A DNA stretch of 55,696 bases from Candidatus Eiseniibacteriota bacterium (GCA_025360715.1 JANYBS010000128.1:1-55696), one strand, 5' to 3'. Shown: positions 1 to 10,684, counted from the first letter of the stretch. The notes: generated by a model from the letters alone, not told the origin. Numbers and translations are program-made.

Positions 1-258
1 CGCCGAGAGCACCAGGATCGGCGTCGCCGTCCACTCCCGCAGCCGCCGCGTGACGTCGATGCCGTCGCCATCGGGCAATCCCAGGTCCAGCAGGATCAGG
101 TCGGGCGTGCGGCTGCGCGCCTCACGCAGACCGTCTGCGGCCGTGCGCGCCTCGTGGAAGTGGTAGCCGTGGCCTTCGAGACTCGCGCGCAGGAATCGCA
201 GGATGGGTTCCTCATCCTCGATCGCGAGCACGACCACGGGCGTGGCGCTGGCGGTCAT
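1..258 (-). CDS. kdpE: KdpE response regulator (3' part cut by window edge)
   Basis: Only the receiver half is present; the DNA-binding domain lies outside the window. The start ATG at 258 overlaps the kdpD stop as ATGA, so the two genes are translationally coupled. The translation shows the acidic pocket (IEDEEP) near residues 14-19, the phosphoacceptor Asp in [13 protein letters not shown] near residue 55 and the conserved Ser of LVLSA at the cut end. By family knowledge KdpE is an OmpR/PhoB-type regulator phosphorylated by KdpD that activates the kdp operon when potassium is limiting. Its position at the 3' end of kdpFABCD supports this. Confidence 0.93.
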   Translation of the reverse strand, partial: MTASATPVVVLAIEDEEPILRFLRASLEGHGYHFHEARTAADGLREARSRTPDLILLDLGLPDGDGIDVTRRLREWTATPILVLSA

Positions 259-2996
259 GAGGGTACCTCGGAGTGATCCTCGGGCTCGTCCTGTTCGATC
301 ACCGGTGCCGGACCGGCGAACGGCAGGTGCATCACGAAGCGCTCGCCGCCGTCCGCACGTGGTGAGGCGGTGATCGAACCGCCGTGGGCCTCGACGATCC
401 CGCGCACGATGGCAAGCCCGAGCCCGCTTCCCGGCACGCGCGCGGTGGCACCGTTCGCAGCGTCGAGCGGCCGCTCCACGCGGTGGAACTTCTCGAACAC
501 ACGCAGTTCCTCGCCCGGCGGCAAGCCCGGGCCACGGTCGGCGATCTCGATCGTGACGCCCTGCGCCTGGCTCAGCGCGATCACGTCGATCGGCGTGCCC
601 TCGGGAGTGTGCTTGAGCGCATTGTCGAGCAAGTTGAACAGCGCTTGCTCGAAGAGCACGTCATCGACATGCACGAGCGTGAGTCCCTGGGGCAGGTCCA
701 CGCGCAGCGGCCGCGCTTTGAGGCGGTCGCGCAACCGCGCGAGTGCCGCCCCCACGAGTTCGTCCAGCGGATGCCAGTCACGCCGCAGCTGCAGCGCCCC
801 GGATTCCACGCGTGTCATGTCGAGGAGGTCTGCCACCAGTCGGTGGAGCCGCTGCGCTTCATCGGCGATGCTGCGGAGCAACTCGGCGCGAACGCCCTCG
901 GGCAGAGGGTGTGCCGGATCGAGCAGGCTCGTGGCGGCGCCGGTGATGCCCGCCAGTGGCGTGCGCAGGTCATGCGATACGGACGCGAGCAACGTGCTGC
1001 GCACGCGATCGGATTCGATCTGCAGCCGTGCGGCCTCGGCCTCCTCGGCCAGTCCGGCGCGCTCGAGGGCGAGCGCGAGCTGGTTCGCGAAGGTCTCGAG
1101 CAAGCGCAGTTCCTCGACCGAAGTAGCCGCGGGCACGCCGTCGGCCCAGTGCGCGAGCACGCCCACGGGCCCGCGCGCGCCGAGCAATGGCAGGCACGTG
1201 GCGCTCGCCGCGGGCAGTGTGCTCATGCCGCGGCCGGCCGCCCGCTGGTTCAGCATGACCCACTGGGCGACGCCGCGCTCGTGCTCCAGGTCGGCCGCCG
1301 GCGTACCGGTCCGTTCGGCCACGGCCAGACGCCCATCCGCGTCGGGAAGATAGACCGCGAAGCCGCCACCAGAGCTCTGGCGCAGCGTCTGCAGGGCCGC
1401 CTGCAGGACATCGCGGCGATTGCGCAGCCCCGCCAGCTCACTGCTCAGGCGGTGCAGTGCGGTGCTGCGGCGCTCGCGCGCACGCGCCGAGACGGTCTGC
1501 TGACGGAGCTCCAGGGCGAGACCACTCAGGAGCAACGCGCTGGTGAGCATGACGCCGAACGTGAGCACGTACTGCGTGTCGGAGACCGCGAACGTGAAGA
1601 ACGGCGGCACGAAGAAGTAGTCGAATGCCGCCACGCTCAAGAGCGAAGTGAGCACCGCCGGTCCACGCGACTCACGCACGGCGATCGTCATGACCCCAAG
1701 CAGGTAGATCATGATGAGATTAGGCTGGTCGAGATGCTTCTGCAGCAGTGCATCGGCAAACGTACACAGACCCACCACCAGCAGCGCATTGCCGTACCCA
1801 CGCCAATGTACCGAAGGCGCGTGGGCCTCGGGGCTCGCGGTGCGCGGCGCCGGCTTCTCCCCTTCGCCCTGCAGGATGTGCACGTCGACCGCCCCGCCAT
1901 CGCGGATGAGGGTGTCCACGATCGAGCCGAACACGCTCGCGATCAAGCGCGGGCGTGTGGGCTTGCCGACCAGTACGCGCGCGATGTGGCGTTCCCGTGC
2001 CAAAGCGAGCAATTCATCGGCCGGCCGCGCGCCGGTGAGCACGACCGTCTCGGCGCCGAGTTCTTCGGCGAACGCGAGCACGTCGGCCAGATGGGCTCGC
2101 TCGGCCTCGCTATGGATGCGGCCGGGCGACTCGACATGCGCGACGATCCACTCGGCCTTGAGGCTATCCGCCATGCGCCGCCCGGCGCGGATGAGCGCGG
2201 GCCCGTGCTCGACCGAGCCGATGCCGAGCAGGATCCGGCCGCCAAGGGTCCAGGCACCCGCCAAGCCTTCGGAGGCGCGATAGGATTCCATCTGCGCATC
2301 GACGCGGTCGGCCGTACGACGGAGCGCCAGTTCGCGCAGGGCGATCAGGTTGCCTTTGCGGAAGAAGCCCTCGAGCGCGCGCTCCACGTGCTCGCGCGGG
2401 TAGACTTTGCCCTCGCGCAGGCGCTGCAGCAGGTCGTCCGGCGGCAGGTCGACGATCTCGATCTCATCGGCGCGGTCAAGGATCGAATCGGGCACCGTCT
2501 CACGCACGCGCACGCCGGTGATGCGCGCAACAAGATCGTTCAGGCTCTCGACGTGCTGTACATTCAACGTGGAGTAGACATCGATGCCTGCGGCGAGCAA
2601 TTCTTCCACGTCCTGCCAGCGCTTGATATGGCGCGAGCCGGGCGCGTTGGTGTGCGCAAGCTCATCGAGCAGGATCAGCGCCGGCCGGCGCAACAGCGCG
2701 GCATCGAGGTCGAACTCGGCAAGCGCCACGCCGCGATGCTCCCGTGTCGCCGGCGGCAGCACCTCGAACCCGCGCTGCATCGCGGCTGTCTCCGCTCGGC
2801 CGTGGGTCTCGATCACGCCGACCATCACGTTGACGCCCGCGGCAGCGCGTTCGCGGCCCTCCACCAGCATGGCGTACGTCTTCCCCACGCCCGCGGCGGC
2901 GCCGAAGAAGATCTTGAGGCGCGCACGCGACTGCAGCGCCTCCGAGACGCGAAGGCGCGAGAGCAGGGCATCGGGATCAGGGCGTTGCGCACTCAT
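255..2996 (-). CDS. kdpD: KdpD osmosensitive potassium-channel sensor histidine kinase
   Basis: About 913 aa, the full family length. In order it has the N-terminal KdpD domain with Walker [10 protein letters not shown] (residues 32-40), a universal-stress-like segment with LVGKPTRP, a four-helix DUF4118 membrane block near residues 400-500 (starting [11 protein letters not shown]), a GAF-like linker, the dimerisation/phosphoacceptor helix SHDLRTPL (His about 675), the N box [10 protein letters not shown] and the G2 box GSGLGLAI near 856. The start MSAQRPD at 2996 is preferred because a GGAG lies upstream; further in-frame starts exist up to 3062. There is an 87-bp gap to kdpC, the largest in the operon. 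It phosphorylates or dephosphorylates KdpE in response to potassium. Confidence 0.95.
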   Translation of the reverse strand: MSAQRPDPDALLSRLRVSEALQSRARLKIFFGAAAGVGKTYAMLVEGRERAAAGVNVMVGVIETHGRAETAAMQRGFEVLPPATREHRGVALAEFDLDAALLRRPALILLDELAHTNAPGSRHIKRWQDVEELLAAGIDVYSTLNVQHVESLNDLVARITGVRVRETVPDSILDRADEIEIVDLPPDDLLQRLREGKVYPREHVERALEGFFRKGNLIALRELALRRTADRVDAQMESYRASEGLAGAWTLGGRILLGIGSVEHGPALIRAGRRMADSLKAEWIVAHVESPGRIHSEAERAHLADVLAFAEELGAETVVLTGARPADELLALARERHIARVLVGKPTRPRLIASVFGSIVDTLIRDGGAVDVHILQGEGEKPAPRTASPEAHAPSVHWRGYGNALLVVGLCTFADALLQKHLDQPNLIMIYLLGVMTIAVRESRGPAVLTSLLSVAAFDYFFVPPFFTFAVSDTQYVLTFGVMLTSALLLSGLALELRQQTVSARARERRSTALHRLSSELAGLRNRRDVLQAALQTLRQSSGGGFAVYLPDADGRLAVAERTGTPAADLEHERGVAQWVMLNQRAAGRGMSTLPAASATCLPLLGARGPVGVLAHWADGVPAATSVEELRLLETFANQLALALERAGLAEEAEAARLQIESDRVRSTLLASVSHDLRTPLAGITGAATSLLDPAHPLPEGVRAELLRSIADEAQRLHRLVADLLDMTRVESGALQLRRDWHPLDELVGAALARLRDRLKARPLRVDLPQGLTLVHVDDVLFEQALFNLLDNALKHTPEGTPIDVIALSQAQGVTIEIADRGPGLPPGEELRVFEKFHRVERPLDAANGATARVPGSGLGLAIVRGIVEAHGGSITASPRADGGERFVMHLPFAGPAPVIEQDEPEDHSEVPS

Positions 2997-3083
2997 CGGC
3001 GAACGTGCTCCAGAACGTGAAGGTGACAAGTGGAGCATGCGCGCCGGCCGCATCCCGCGCAAACGCTGCTGTGCACGGGGGCC

Positions 3084-3662
3084 TCAGCGCATTCCTTCGA
3101 GAGCCAGATTCAGTTCGACCACGTTGACCACCGGCTCGCCGAAGAGCCCAAGGAATCGGCCTTGCACGTGCTGCGCGATCAGCGAATCCACTGCCGCTCG
3201 CGCGAGCCCACGGGCTCGTGCGACCCTCGGCGATTGCGCATAGACCCCTGCTGGGCTCAGGTCCGGATCCAGCGCACTGCCCGAAGCCGTCACGAGGTCC
3301 GATGGCACCGAGTCGAGCGTGGAGTCGGCGGCGCGCAGACGGCCTGCGCGCGCGCGCACCGAATCGATCCATGCGGGATTCGAGCGCGCAAGGTTCGATC
3401 CCCCCGAGGTCATCGCGTCATCGGGACCGTCTCCACCCGGCGTGGAAGGCCGGCCCCAGAACATGCGCGGCGACGCGAAAGGCTGGCCGATCCATCGCGA
3501 AGCCACGGCATGGCCATCCTTCATGATCAGGCTGCCTTCTGCCTGCGCGGGGAACAGCAGATGCGCCAATCCCGTCACGAGCGCGGGATACACGGCGCCG
3601 GTGAGGATCGACAATGCCACGAACAGAGTGAGCGTCGGTCTCAGGACACGCATGGAGATCAT
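3084..3662 (-). CDS. kdpC: KdpC potassium-transporting ATPase subunit C
   Basis: 192 aa with one N-terminal membrane helix (about residues 8-28, [20 protein letters not shown]) and a periplasmic part. The family landmarks [29 protein letters not shown] and the C-terminal [12 protein letters not shown] are all present. KdpC stabilises the KdpA-KdpB complex and affects ATP affinity. It overlaps the kdpB stop by 4 bp (ATGA), consistent with coupled, stoichiometric expression. No anomaly seen. Confidence 0.96.
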   Translation of the reverse strand: MISMRVLRPTLTLFVALSILTGAVYPALVTGLAHLLFPAQAEGSLIMKDGHAVASRWIGQPFASPRMFWGRPSTPGGDGPDDAMTSGGSNLARSNPAWIDSVRARAGRLRAADSTLDSVPSDLVTASGSALDPDLSPAGVYAQSPRVARARGLARAAVDSLIAQHVQGRFLGLFGEPVVNVVELNLALEGMR

Positions 3663-5728
3663 CTCGCGAGGTGCATGGCGACCAGCGCCATGTCGATGAG
3701 CTTGATACCGGCGAACGGCACGAGCAGGCCACCCAGGCCGTAGACGAGCAGGTGGTCGCGCAGCACCACCGCGGCACCCATCGGCCGATAGCGAACGCCA
3801 CGCAAGGCGAGCGGGATCAGGGCGATGATGATGAGTGCATTGAAGATCACCGCCGAGAGGATGGCGCTCTGCGGAGTGGCGAGATGCATCACGTCGAGTC
3901 GCTTGAGTGCCGGATACGTGGCCGCGAAGGCTGCGGGCAGGATGGCGAAGTATTTGGCCACGTCATTCGTGATGCTGAAGGTGGTCAGCGCACCACGCGT
4001 CATGAGCAATTGTTTGCCGGTCTCCACGATCTCGATCAGCTTGGTGGGGTTCGAGTCCAGATCCACCATGTTGCCGGCTTCCTTCGCCGCCTGCGTACCG
4101 GTGTTCATCGCGACCGCGACATCGGCCTGTGCGAGCGCCGGCGCGTCGTTGGTGCCATCGCCGGTCATCGCGACGAGGCGGCCACCTTGCTGTTGCTCGC
4201 GGATGAGCGCGAGCTTGGCTTCGGGCGTGGCCTCTGCGAGAAAATCATCCACGCCCGCTTCGGCCGCGATCGCTGCCGCCGTGAGTGGGTTGTCGCCCGT
4301 GATCATGATCGTGCGGATCCCCATGCGCCGCAGCTGCAAGAAGCGCTCGCGGATCCCGCCCTTGACGATGTCCTTGAGCTCGATGACACCCATCACGACC
4401 GCGCCATCCGCAACAACCAGCGGCGTCGAGCCGCGACGCGAAACGGCGTCCACGTCGGCGCGTACGGCGTCCGGCACCGTTCCGCCCGCGGCAAGGGCGG
4501 AACGGATCACGGACTCTGCCGCACCTTTGCGGATCTGCCGCGGCCCCAGGTCGACGCCGCTCATGCGCGTCTGCGCCGTGAAAGGCACGAAGACCGCACC
4601 GGCGGCCGCCATGTCGTGCTCGCGCAACTGGTGCCGCTCCTTGGCGAGGACCACGATGCTGCGGCCCTCGGGAGTCTCATCCGCCAGCGAAGCGAGCTGC
4701 GACGCTTCGGCGAGCGCGAACTCGGTCACTCCCGGCGCCGGCAGGAATGCGGCCGCCTGGCGGTCACCCAACGTGATCGTGCCGGTCTTATCGAGCAGCA
4801 GGACGTCCACATCACCGGCCGCCTCGACCGCGCGGCCGGACATGGCGACGACATTCGCCTGCGTGAGCCGGTCCATGCCGGCGATGCCGATAGCAGACAA
4901 CAGCCCGCCGATCGTGGTGGGGATCAAGCACACGAGCAGCGCACAGAGCACGGTCAGGCCGATCGCGTGGCCGCTTCCTGATGCATGCACCGCGAAGGCG
5001 GAGAACGGCATGAGCGTGGCACAGGCCAGCAGGAAGACGAACGTGAGGGCCGCAAGCAGGATGTGCAGCGCGATCTCATTCGGCGTGCGCTGCCGCTTGG
5101 CGCCCTCGACCATGGCGATCATGCGGTCGAGGAACGCCTCACCCGGCTCCGCGGTGGCGCGCACGATGATCACGTCGGACAGCACACGCGTGCCGCCCGT
5201 GACCGCGCTGCGGTCACCGCCGCTTTCACGGATCACCGGCGCGCTCTCGCCAGTGATGGCGCTCTCGTCGACCGACGCGACGCCTTCGACGACCTCGCCA
5301 TCGCAAGGGATGCTCTGGCCGGCGATGACCCTGACGAGGTCGCCCTTCCGCAGCACGGTCGACGGCACCGTCTCGAGCTCGCCATCCGCGCGCACGCGAT
5401 GAGCCACGACGTCCTGGCGCGCGCGGCGAAGCGCATCGGCCTGGGCCTTGCCGCGGCCCTCGGCCATCGCTTCGGCGAAGTTCGCGAACAGAAGGGTGAA
5501 CCACAGCCACACCGCGATCGCCCCGGCGAACCCGGCATCGGAGCCGGCGTGACGAAGCGCGTCGATCCACAACAGGCTCGTGAGCAGCGCGCAGAGTAGG
5601 ACCACGAACATCACGGGATTGCGCCACTGGTGACGCGGGTCGAACTTGAGGAACGCCTCGCCGATCGCGCGCCGGATGATCGGTGGGTCCAGCAACGGGC
5701 GGCTGCGCGCAGAATGCGCGGGGCTCAT
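3659..5728 (-). CDS. kdpB: KdpB potassium-transporting P-type ATPase subunit B
   Basis: 689 aa, normal length. P-type ATPase signatures are complete: actuator loop ITGES (about 158-162), phosphorylation motif DKTGTIT with the acceptor Asp near 313, ITGDNPLTA, and the hinge [31 protein letters not shown] is the membrane segment typical of KdpB. ATP hydrolysis here energises potassium transport through KdpA. It overlaps kdpA (4 bp) and kdpC (4 bp). Confidence 0.97.
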   Translation of the reverse strand: MSPAHSARSRPLLDPPIIRRAIGEAFLKFDPRHQWRNPVMFVVLLCALLTSLLWIDALRHAGSDAGFAGAIAVWLWFTLLFANFAEAMAEGRGKAQADALRRARQDVVAHRVRADGELETVPSTVLRKGDLVRVIAGQSIPCDGEVVEGVASVDESAITGESAPVIRESGGDRSAVTGGTRVLSDVIIVRATAEPGEAFLDRMIAMVEGAKRQRTPNEIALHILLAALTFVFLLACATLMPFSAFAVHASGSGHAIGLTVLCALLVCLIPTTIGGLLSAIGIAGMDRLTQANVVAMSGRAVEAAGDVDVLLLDKTGTITLGDRQAAAFLPAPGVTEFALAEASQLASLADETPEGRSIVVLAKERHQLREHDMAAAGAVFVPFTAQTRMSGVDLGPRQIRKGAAESVIRSALAAGGTVPDAVRADVDAVSRRGSTPLVVADGAVVMGVIELKDIVKGGIRERFLQLRRMGIRTIMITGDNPLTAAAIAAEAGVDDFLAEATPEAKLALIREQQQGGRLVAMTGDGTNDAPALAQADVAVAMNTGTQAAKEAGNMVDLDSNPTKLIEIVETGKQLLMTRGALTTFSITNDVAKYFAILPAAFAATYPALKRLDVMHLATPQSAILSAVIFNALIIIALIPLALRGVRYRPMGAAVVLRDHLLVYGLGGLLVPFAGIKLIDMALVAMHLAR

Positions 5729-7503
5729 CGCACCCCTCCTGCCGCGAGCGGTGTGATGGCCAGTGAGAGCAACTGCAGATGCTCGGCGATCGGCCCCAGT
5801 GCGAGTGCCGGGAAGAACGTGAGGGCGCCCACGATGACGACGATGGCGGCGAGCAGCGCCACGAAGAGCGGCGTGTGCGTGGGCAGCGTGCCGGCGCCGG
5901 CCTCGAGACGCGGGCGTTTCACGAGCGCTCCGGCCAGCGCGAGTGCCGGGATGGCGACCCAGAAGCGGCCGGCGAGCATGGCCAGTCCGAGCGCGATATC
6001 GTAGAAGGGCGTCGCGGCGTTCAGGCCCGCGAAGGCGCTGCCGTTGTTATTGGCCGCCGACGAGAATGCATAGAGCACCTGGCTGAATCCATGCGGGCCG
6101 GGATTCGAGATCGACGACGATCCCGCGGGCGACATGACCGCGAACGCCGCGCCCACCTGTACGGCGACGCTGGGGAGCAGGATGACCAAGGCCGCCATCT
6201 TGATTTCGAATGCCTCGATCTTCTTGCCCAGGTATTCCGGCGTCCGTCCGACCATGAGCCCGGCCATGAACACGGCGACGAGTGCGAAGATGAGCATGCC
6301 GTACAGGCCCGATCCCACACCGCCGAAAACGACTTCGCCCAACTGGATCAGGACCATGGGGACCAGCCCACCCAGGGGGGTGAACGAATCCAACATGCCG
6401 TTCACCGATCCATTCGAAGCGGCGCTCGTCCACACCGCCCAGATCGCGGTCTCCGCGGTGCCGAAGCGGGCCTCCTTGCCTTCCATGTTCCCGGTCGGGT
6501 GCTGAAGCGAGCCGCCATCGGCCACATGCATCGCGGCGAGCCGCGGATCGCGGGACTGCTCCGCCAGGATGCACGGAATCGCCGCGGCGATCAGCAACAA
6601 CAGCATGGCGGCGAAGATCGCGGCGCCCTGCCGGCGATCGCGGACCATCTCGCCAAAGGTGAAACACATCGCTGCAGGCAACAGCAGGATCGCAAGGGTC
6701 TCCAGGGCATTCGCCAACGGCGTCGGGTTCTCGAGAGGATGGGCGGAATTGGCGTTGAAATAGCCGCCGCCATTCGTGCCGAGTTGTTTGATGGCGATCT
6801 GGCTGGCGACCGGCCCCAGAGGGATGCGCTGCTCGCCACGCGGCGCGCCTTGCGCGGTGTGACCGGCCTCGATCAGGCGGACGCGGGCCTCCCCGCGGAA
6901 CGACTGCACGACCCCTTGCGAGACGAGTGCGATCGCGAGCACGACCGCGAGCGGCAGCAACAGGTGCACCGTGGACCGCGCCAGGTCGACCCAGAAGCTG
7001 CCAAGCGTGCCGGCGCTGCGACGAGCGAATCCCCGGATGACGGCAGCCGCGACCGCGATCCCGGACGCCGCCGAGAGGAAGTTCTGCACGGCGAGCCCCG
7101 CGCATTGCGTGAAGATGCTCATCGTCTGCTCGCCGCTGTAGCTCTGCCAGTTCGTGTTGGTGACGAAACTGACGGCCGTGTTGAACGCAAGATGAGCGGG
7201 CACACCGGGAAGCCCAGCCAGGTCCAGCGGCAGAATCGCTTGCAGACGCTGCATCGCATACAAGACGAGTACGCTCACGAGACTGAAGCTCAGGAATGCA
7301 CCCGCGTACGCCATCCACGACATCTCTTCGTCGGCGGCGATGCCCGCGGCCCGCAGGAGCAGGCGCTCCAGGCCGCCCGTGACGGGACTGAGCACATGCG
7401 GCCGACCCTCGAGCACCCGCGCCAGATGCATGCCGATCGGTGGCGCGAGGATCACGAGCAGAATGATCTGGATACCGAGCACCCACCATCCATGAGGATC
7501 CAT
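5725..7503 (-). CDS. kdpA: KdpA potassium-transporting ATPase channel-like subunit
   Basis: About 592 aa, hydrophobic, roughly ten membrane segments. The four selectivity-filter-like repeats of the SKT superfamily can be read: [33 protein letters not shown] and [10 protein letters not shown]. The start ATG at 7503 shares one base with the kdpF stop (TGATG); an in-frame GTG at 7521 would overlap kdpF more deeply and is less likely. KdpA carries the high-affinity potassium pathway. Confidence 0.96.
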   Translation of the reverse strand: MDPHGWWVLGIQIILLVILAPPIGMHLARVLEGRPHVLSPVTGGLERLLLRAAGIAADEEMSWMAYAGAFLSFSLVSVLVLYAMQRLQAILPLDLAGLPGVPAHLAFNTAVSFVTNTNWQSYSGEQTMSIFTQCAGLAVQNFLSAASGIAVAAAVIRGFARRSAGTLGSFWVDLARSTVHLLLPLAVVLAIALVSQGVVQSFRGEARVRLIEAGHTAQGAPRGEQRIPLGPVASQIAIKQLGTNGGGYFNANSAHPLENPTPLANALETLAILLLPAAMCFTFGEMVRDRRQGAAIFAAMLLLLIAAAIPCILAEQSRDPRLAAMHVADGGSLQHPTGNMEGKEARFGTAETAIWAVWTSAASNGSVNGMLDSFTPLGGLVPMVLIQLGEVVFGGVGSGLYGMLIFALVAVFMAGLMVGRTPEYLGKKIEAFEIKMAALVILLPSVAVQVGAAFAVMSPAGSSSISNPGPHGFSQVLYAFSSAANNNGSAFAGLNAATPFYDIALGLAMLAGRFWVAIPALALAGALVKRPRLEAGAGTLPTHTPLFVALLAAIVVIVGALTFFPALALGPIAEHLQLLSLAITPLAAGGVR

Positions 7504-7583
7504 CAGAAGCGCTCCGGCCACAAAAGGGCGTAGACGAGGTACGCGGCAAGGAGGATCGCGAGCACGATGGCAAGGATGATCAT
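7503..7583 (-). CDS. kdpF: KdpF small stabilising subunit
   Basis: A 26-aa single-helix membrane peptide beginning MIILAIVLAILLAAYLVYAL and ending in WPERF. The Y-L-x-Y-A-L-L-x-P-E-R-F end is the usual KdpF ending, and the gene sits immediately 5' of kdpA with a TGATG junction. KdpF stabilises the KdpABC complex. Too short for many gene callers. Confidence 0.9.
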   Translation of the reverse strand: MIILAIVLAILLAAYLVYALLWPERF

Positions 7584-7590
7584 GAGCGCC

Positions 7591-7674
7591 TCAGCGAAGC
7601 CGGCCGCAGAGGCGCACGAGTCCCCACGACAGGATGAAGAAGACGAGCAGCAGGCTCACGCACAGCAGTTCCAT
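7591..7674 (-). CDS. 27-aa membrane peptide, first gene of the kdp operon
   Basis: An ATG at 7674 is preceded by a strong GGAGGA ribosome-binding site about 10 bases upstream and opens a 27-codon frame ending TGA at 7591, seven bases before kdpF. The product starts MELLCVSLLLVFFILSWGLV and ends RLCGRLR: one hydrophobic helix followed by a basic end, opposite in polarity of tail charge to KdpF. No function is assigned. Position, spacing and ribosome-binding site suggest it is a real translated partner or leader of the Kdp complex. It could also be only a leader peptide that tunes kdpF translation. Confidence 0.7.
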   Translation of the reverse strand: MELLCVSLLLVFFILSWGLVRLCGRLR

Positions 7675-7818
7675 GGATCGGTTCCTCCGCAAAGGTGACA
7701 AGGGAAGTATCTGCTGCTGCGCATCAAGGCCGCGTCAATATCGCGAACTCGCCCGCAAGCGGTTGCGCGTGACCGCGCCGCGCGGTAGACCTCGAGCGGC
7801 AGGATCACGGGAGGACAG
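7675..7818. other. Divergent intergenic region between kdp operon and 7819 gene
   Basis: This 144-bp stretch must hold the promoters of both the kdp operon (minus) and the small membrane-protein gene (plus). A plus-strand promoter is visible (see 7763-7791). On the minus strand TTGACG and TTGATG boxes occur near 7720-7740 but no well-spaced -10 box is convincing; a KdpE site would be expected here but I cannot recognise one. Confidence 0.5.
7763..7791 (+). promoter_or_regulatory. Sigma70-type promoter for the 7819 gene
   Basis: TTGCGC (7763-7768), a 17-bp spacer, then TAGACC (7786-7791). The predicted start of transcription near 7798 leaves a leader of about 20 nt containing the GGAGGA site of the gene at 7819. 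Confidence 0.5.
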
Positions 7819-8247
7819 ATGACCAAAGGCAGAGCGGAGCCCCCAGCCGAAGGACACTTCCGCATGCATGGCCGCGAGGATTCGTTCGCGCGCCTCACCG
7901 TGCAGCGGCATGACCGCGCGGCGCGTTCACGGCGGGCGCTGAAGACTCTGGGCATCACGTGGGGCTGCGCGGTGATCGCGGTCTTCCTGCCGGTCCTGCA
8001 CTTCGTGCTTGTGCCGCTCTTGCTTGTGGCGGGTCCCGTGCTGGCCTACCAGAAGTCGCGGGAGTCCGTGACCCTCCTGACCGCCACCGGGCCCTGTCCG
8101 GCGTGTCATGCGCCACAAGACCACCGCCTGAACGCGGCCGCTCGGGAACGCCTTGTCCTGCGCTGCGAAGCTTGCGGCCGGGCGCTGGAATTGTGGCCCG
8201 CCGCGGCCCTGCTCGAGCCCTCTGCGAGCACCCCGCACAAGACTTGA
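7819..8247 (+). CDS. Small membrane protein with C-terminal zinc-ribbon-like cysteine pairs
   Basis: 142 aa. A charged N-terminus (to about residue 40) is followed by a hydrophobic hairpin (about 45-78, including CAVIAVFLPVLHFVLVPLLL) and a soluble tail with CPAC and CEAC pairs about 30 residues apart, a probable zinc ribbon. GGAGGA precedes the ATG by five bases. I do not recognise a family. Twenty-one bases separate it from the thioredoxin-like gene downstream, so co-transcription is possible. Function unknown. Confidence 0.75.
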   Translation: MTKGRAEPPAEGHFRMHGREDSFARLTVQRHDRAARSRRALKTLGITWGCAVIAVFLPVLHFVLVPLLLVAGPVLAYQKSRESVTLLTATGPCPACHAPQDHRLNAAARERLVLRCEACGRALELWPAAALLEPSASTPHKT

Positions 8248-8268
8248 CCACTCTGGTAGGCTCCGGCC

Positions 8269-9651
8269 ATGCGCCATCTCCCGCTCGCTGTGCCCGTGCT
8301 ATTGCTGCTTGTCTCGCCCGTCGCCGCCTTGGCCGCGGCTTCCGCATCGACGCCGGTCTCCACCACCTCGTCTGCTCCGCACAGCGTCTCGAGATCCGCG
8401 CTCCCTTGGATCGAGGATGACTATGCTGCCGCGATCGCCAAAGGGCGCGCCCAACATCTGCCCGTCTTCGTCGAAGTCTGGGCGCCGTGGTGTCATACGT
8501 GCCGGTCGATGAAGGCCTATGTCTTCACGGATCCTTCGTTGCAGCGTCACGCGAAGGAGGTCGTCTGGCTGGACATCGACTCCGAGAACCCGCGCAACGC
8601 AGCCTTCCGTAAGAAATATCCGTGCGAAGTGCTGCCGAGCATGTTCGTGATCGATGCCACGCGAGAACAGGCGACGCTGCGCTGGATCGGCGGCGCCACG
8701 ATCGCGCAGTTGCACACCCTGCTCGACGATGTGCACTCGGGCGGTGGCACACCGCCGGCCATGCTCGCCAAGGTCACCTTCGCGGACAGCACCTTCGGGG
8801 CGGGCGACAATGCCGGCGCCACCCATGCGTATGAAGCGGTGCTGGCCGGCGCGCCCGCGGGTTGGCGCGGGCGCAACCGCATCGTCGAATCACTCATGTA
8901 CGCGTATTCGCGCACCCATCAGGACAAGGAAGCCGTCGCGCTGGCGCGCCAGGTGCTGCCGGATTTCGGTCGTACACTTTCGGCGATGAATGTCGCTTCG
9001 TTGGGGCTGGATGCCGCCGTATCGCTCGCCGACTCCGTGCCCTCCGCGGCGCAAGCGGTGGACATTCACGAGCTCGTGCTCGCGGGCACGGCGCTCGTGC
9101 GCGACACGTCGTTCGCGGCCGCAGCTGATGACCGCTCGGGGGAATACATCTCGCTGCTGGGCGCCACGGATGCATTTCACGATGACGCCGCCCACAAGGC
9201 TGTTGCTGCGGAATGGGCGTCGTACCTCGAAGGCCAAGCGGCACGCGCACGAACGCCGGACCAGCGCGCCGTGTTCGATCCTCACCGGTTCTCGGCGTAC
9301 CTCGAGCTGGGCCAGCCGGAACGGGCGCTGCCCATGTTGCAGGCGTCCGAGCGCGACATGCCCGACGACTACAACCCCCCGGCGCGGCTCGCCAACACCT
9401 ACAAGGCGCTCAAGCGCTGGGATGAGGCGCTCGCCGCGAGTGATCGCGCCATGGCCAAGTCGTACGGGCCTCGGCGGCTTCTCATCTATCAGTCGCGCGC
9501 CGACATCTACGAAGGCCGCGGCGACAAGCCAGCAGCGCGACGGACGATCGAAGAGGCCATCGCGTACGCGGAGGCCTTGCCCGAAAGCCAGCGTTCGGCG
9601 ACCATGATCAACGCACTGCGCAAGCGGCTTGCGTCGATGGCCACGAGCTGA
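8269..9651 (+). CDS. Secreted thioredoxin-fold protein with C-terminal TPR region
   Basis: 460 aa with a Sec signal peptide (hydrophobic to about residue 24). A thioredoxin-like domain follows, with VFVEVWAPWCHTCRSM carrying a CHTC redox motif (Cys75, Cys78) and the cis-Pro segment CEVLPSMFVID. Residues from about 160 on look like alpha-helical tetratricopeptide repeats (for example NPPARLANTYKALKRWDEAL and RRLLIYQSRADIYEGRGDK). It is probably a periplasmic thiol oxidoreductase or thiol chaperone; the substrate is not known. There is no ribosome-binding site, and TAGGCT ends six bases before the ATG, suggesting a leaderless start. Confidence 0.82.
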   Translation: MRHLPLAVPVLLLLVSPVAALAAASASTPVSTTSSAPHSVSRSALPWIEDDYAAAIAKGRAQHLPVFVEVWAPWCHTCRSMKAYVFTDPSLQRHAKEVVWLDIDSENPRNAAFRKKYPCEVLPSMFVIDATREQATLRWIGGATIAQLHTLLDDVHSGGGTPPAMLAKVTFADSTFGAGDNAGATHAYEAVLAGAPAGWRGRNRIVESLMYAYSRTHQDKEAVALARQVLPDFGRTLSAMNVASLGLDAAVSLADSVPSAAQAVDIHELVLAGTALVRDTSFAAAADDRSGEYISLLGATDAFHDDAAHKAVAAEWASYLEGQAARARTPDQRAVFDPHRFSAYLELGQPERALPMLQASERDMPDDYNPPARLANTYKALKRWDEALAASDRAMAKSYGPRRLLIYQSRADIYEGRGDKPAARRTIEEAIAYAEALPESQRSATMINALRKRLASMATS

Positions 9652-9718
9652 GACTCGCGGGCGGCACGCGCGCACCAGCATCCCCGGAGCTCCCCCTCAC
9701 TTCAGGAGAACCACTCGC

Positions 9719-10081
9719 ATGAAGCGGACCTTTCTCACGGTCGCAGCACTGGCGGCCGCAACGATCGCACTGATCGCCCTCTCGGGTTGCAAGGGTGGCG
9801 CGTACGGCACCACAGACATCAAGCGGCTGCTCGATGATCCTTCCCAGTACGATCACAAGACCGTGCGCATCGCGGGCACGGTGACCCACGCGATCGGGCT
9901 CATGGGTTATGGCGGCTACACGGTCGATGACGGCACCGGATCGCTGCCCATCGTGTCCGAGGGCAACGGTGCGCCGCGCGACGGCGCCAAGGTCGGTGTG
10001 CAGGGCGAGTTCCGCTCAGCGTTCACTTTTCAAGATAAGAGCGTGGCGGTGATCATCGAGAAGAGCCGCCGGACGTACTGA
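9719..10081 (+). CDS. Putative lipoprotein with OB-fold-like domain
   Basis: 120 aa. The N-terminus MKRTFLTVAALAAATIALIA runs into LSGC, a lipobox with Cys at about residue 23. The mature part (IKRLLDDPSQYDHKTVRIAGTV, then YTVDDGTGSLPIVSEG) resembles the OB-fold seen in small secreted nucleic-acid/oligosaccharide-binding-type lipoproteins: the phrase V-x-I-x-G-T-V followed by V-D-D-G-T-G is characteristic. AGGAG nine bases before the ATG fixes the start. Role unknown; likely anchored in a membrane facing the periplasm. Confidence 0.72.
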   Translation: MKRTFLTVAALAAATIALIALSGCKGGAYGTTDIKRLLDDPSQYDHKTVRIAGTVTHAIGLMGYGGYTVDDGTGSLPIVSEGNGAPRDGAKVGVQGEFRSAFTFQDKSVAVIIEKSRRTY

Positions 10082-10100
10082 ACCACCGTCTCATGAAGGA

Positions 10101-10140
10101 CGCGAAGGCCCGCCGGCGAAGTCACCGGCGGGCCTTCGCG
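10101..10140. terminator. Perfect 16-bp hairpin between convergent genes
   Basis: CGCGAAGGCCCGCCGG (10101-10116), an 8-base loop, and its exact complement at 10125-10140. It lies 19 bases after the lipoprotein stop and 22 bases after the apt stop on the other strand, so it can serve both. There is no T-run on either side, so it may act as an RNA-stabilising or atypical terminator. Confidence 0.75.
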
Positions 10141-10162
10141 TGAGGTCGCCCGCACCGCGAAC

Positions 10163-10684
10163 CTAGCCGGTGACCTTGTACCGCAACAAGGATTCGACCG
10201 TCGTGGGCGCCAGCTTGGCGCGGCCGCCCAGCCCCTCGAGCTCGATCACGAACAGCACCGCCGAGACTGTGGCGCTCAATTGGTGCACAAGCTGGATGGT
10301 CGCCGCGGCGGTCCCGCCCGTGGCCAAAAGGTCGTCCACCACGACCACGCACGCACCCTTCGAGAGAGAGTCGGCGTGAAGCTCGAGCGTGTCTTCTCCA
10401 TACTCGAGCGAATACACTTGACGCACGGTCTTCCCGGGCAGTTTGCCGAACTTCCGCGCCGGCACGAACGGCACACCCCACCGCAGCGCGAGCGGCGCGC
10501 CGAAGATGAAACCGCGTGACTCGATGGCAACCACGGCATCGGGCTTGGCCACACGGGCTGCAAGCTGGTCGACCGCGGAAGCGAAAGCAGCGGGATCACT
10601 CAAGAGCGGCATGATGTCCTTGAAGATGATGCCTTTCTTGGGGAAGTCCGGGATGTCGCGGATACGGCTCGAGAGATCGACCAC
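10163..10684 (-). CDS. apt: Adenine phosphoribosyltransferase
   Basis: 173 aa, normal length. Converts adenine and PRPP to AMP (purine salvage, cytoplasm). The PRPP-binding motif VVVVDDLLATGGT is at residues 113-125; IPDFPKKGIIFKDI at the N-terminus and ESRGFIFGAPLA are also typical of Apt. The start is GTG at 10684, fixed by AGGAGG six bases upstream. It lies 27 bases after the sigma-factor gene, probably the same transcript. Confidence 0.97.
   Translation of the reverse strand: MVDLSSRIRDIPDFPKKGIIFKDIMPLLSDPAAFASAVDQLAARVAKPDAVVAIESRGFIFGAPLALRWGVPFVPARKFGKLPGKTVRQVYSLEYGEDTLELHADSLSKGACVVVVDDLLATGGTAAATIQLVHQLSATVSAVLFVIELEGLGGRAKLAPTTVESLLRYKVTG

Noticed and set aside
384-3020. Very long plus-strand open frame (878 codons) opposite kdpD
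   Set aside because: High GC content leaves antisense frames open; the translation is rich in Arg, His, Gln and Ala without domains, while the minus-strand frame is a clear KdpD.
5779-7533. 584-codon plus-strand frame opposite kdpA
   Set aside because: Antisense shadow: charged, low-complexity product; kdpA on the other strand has all four filter motifs.
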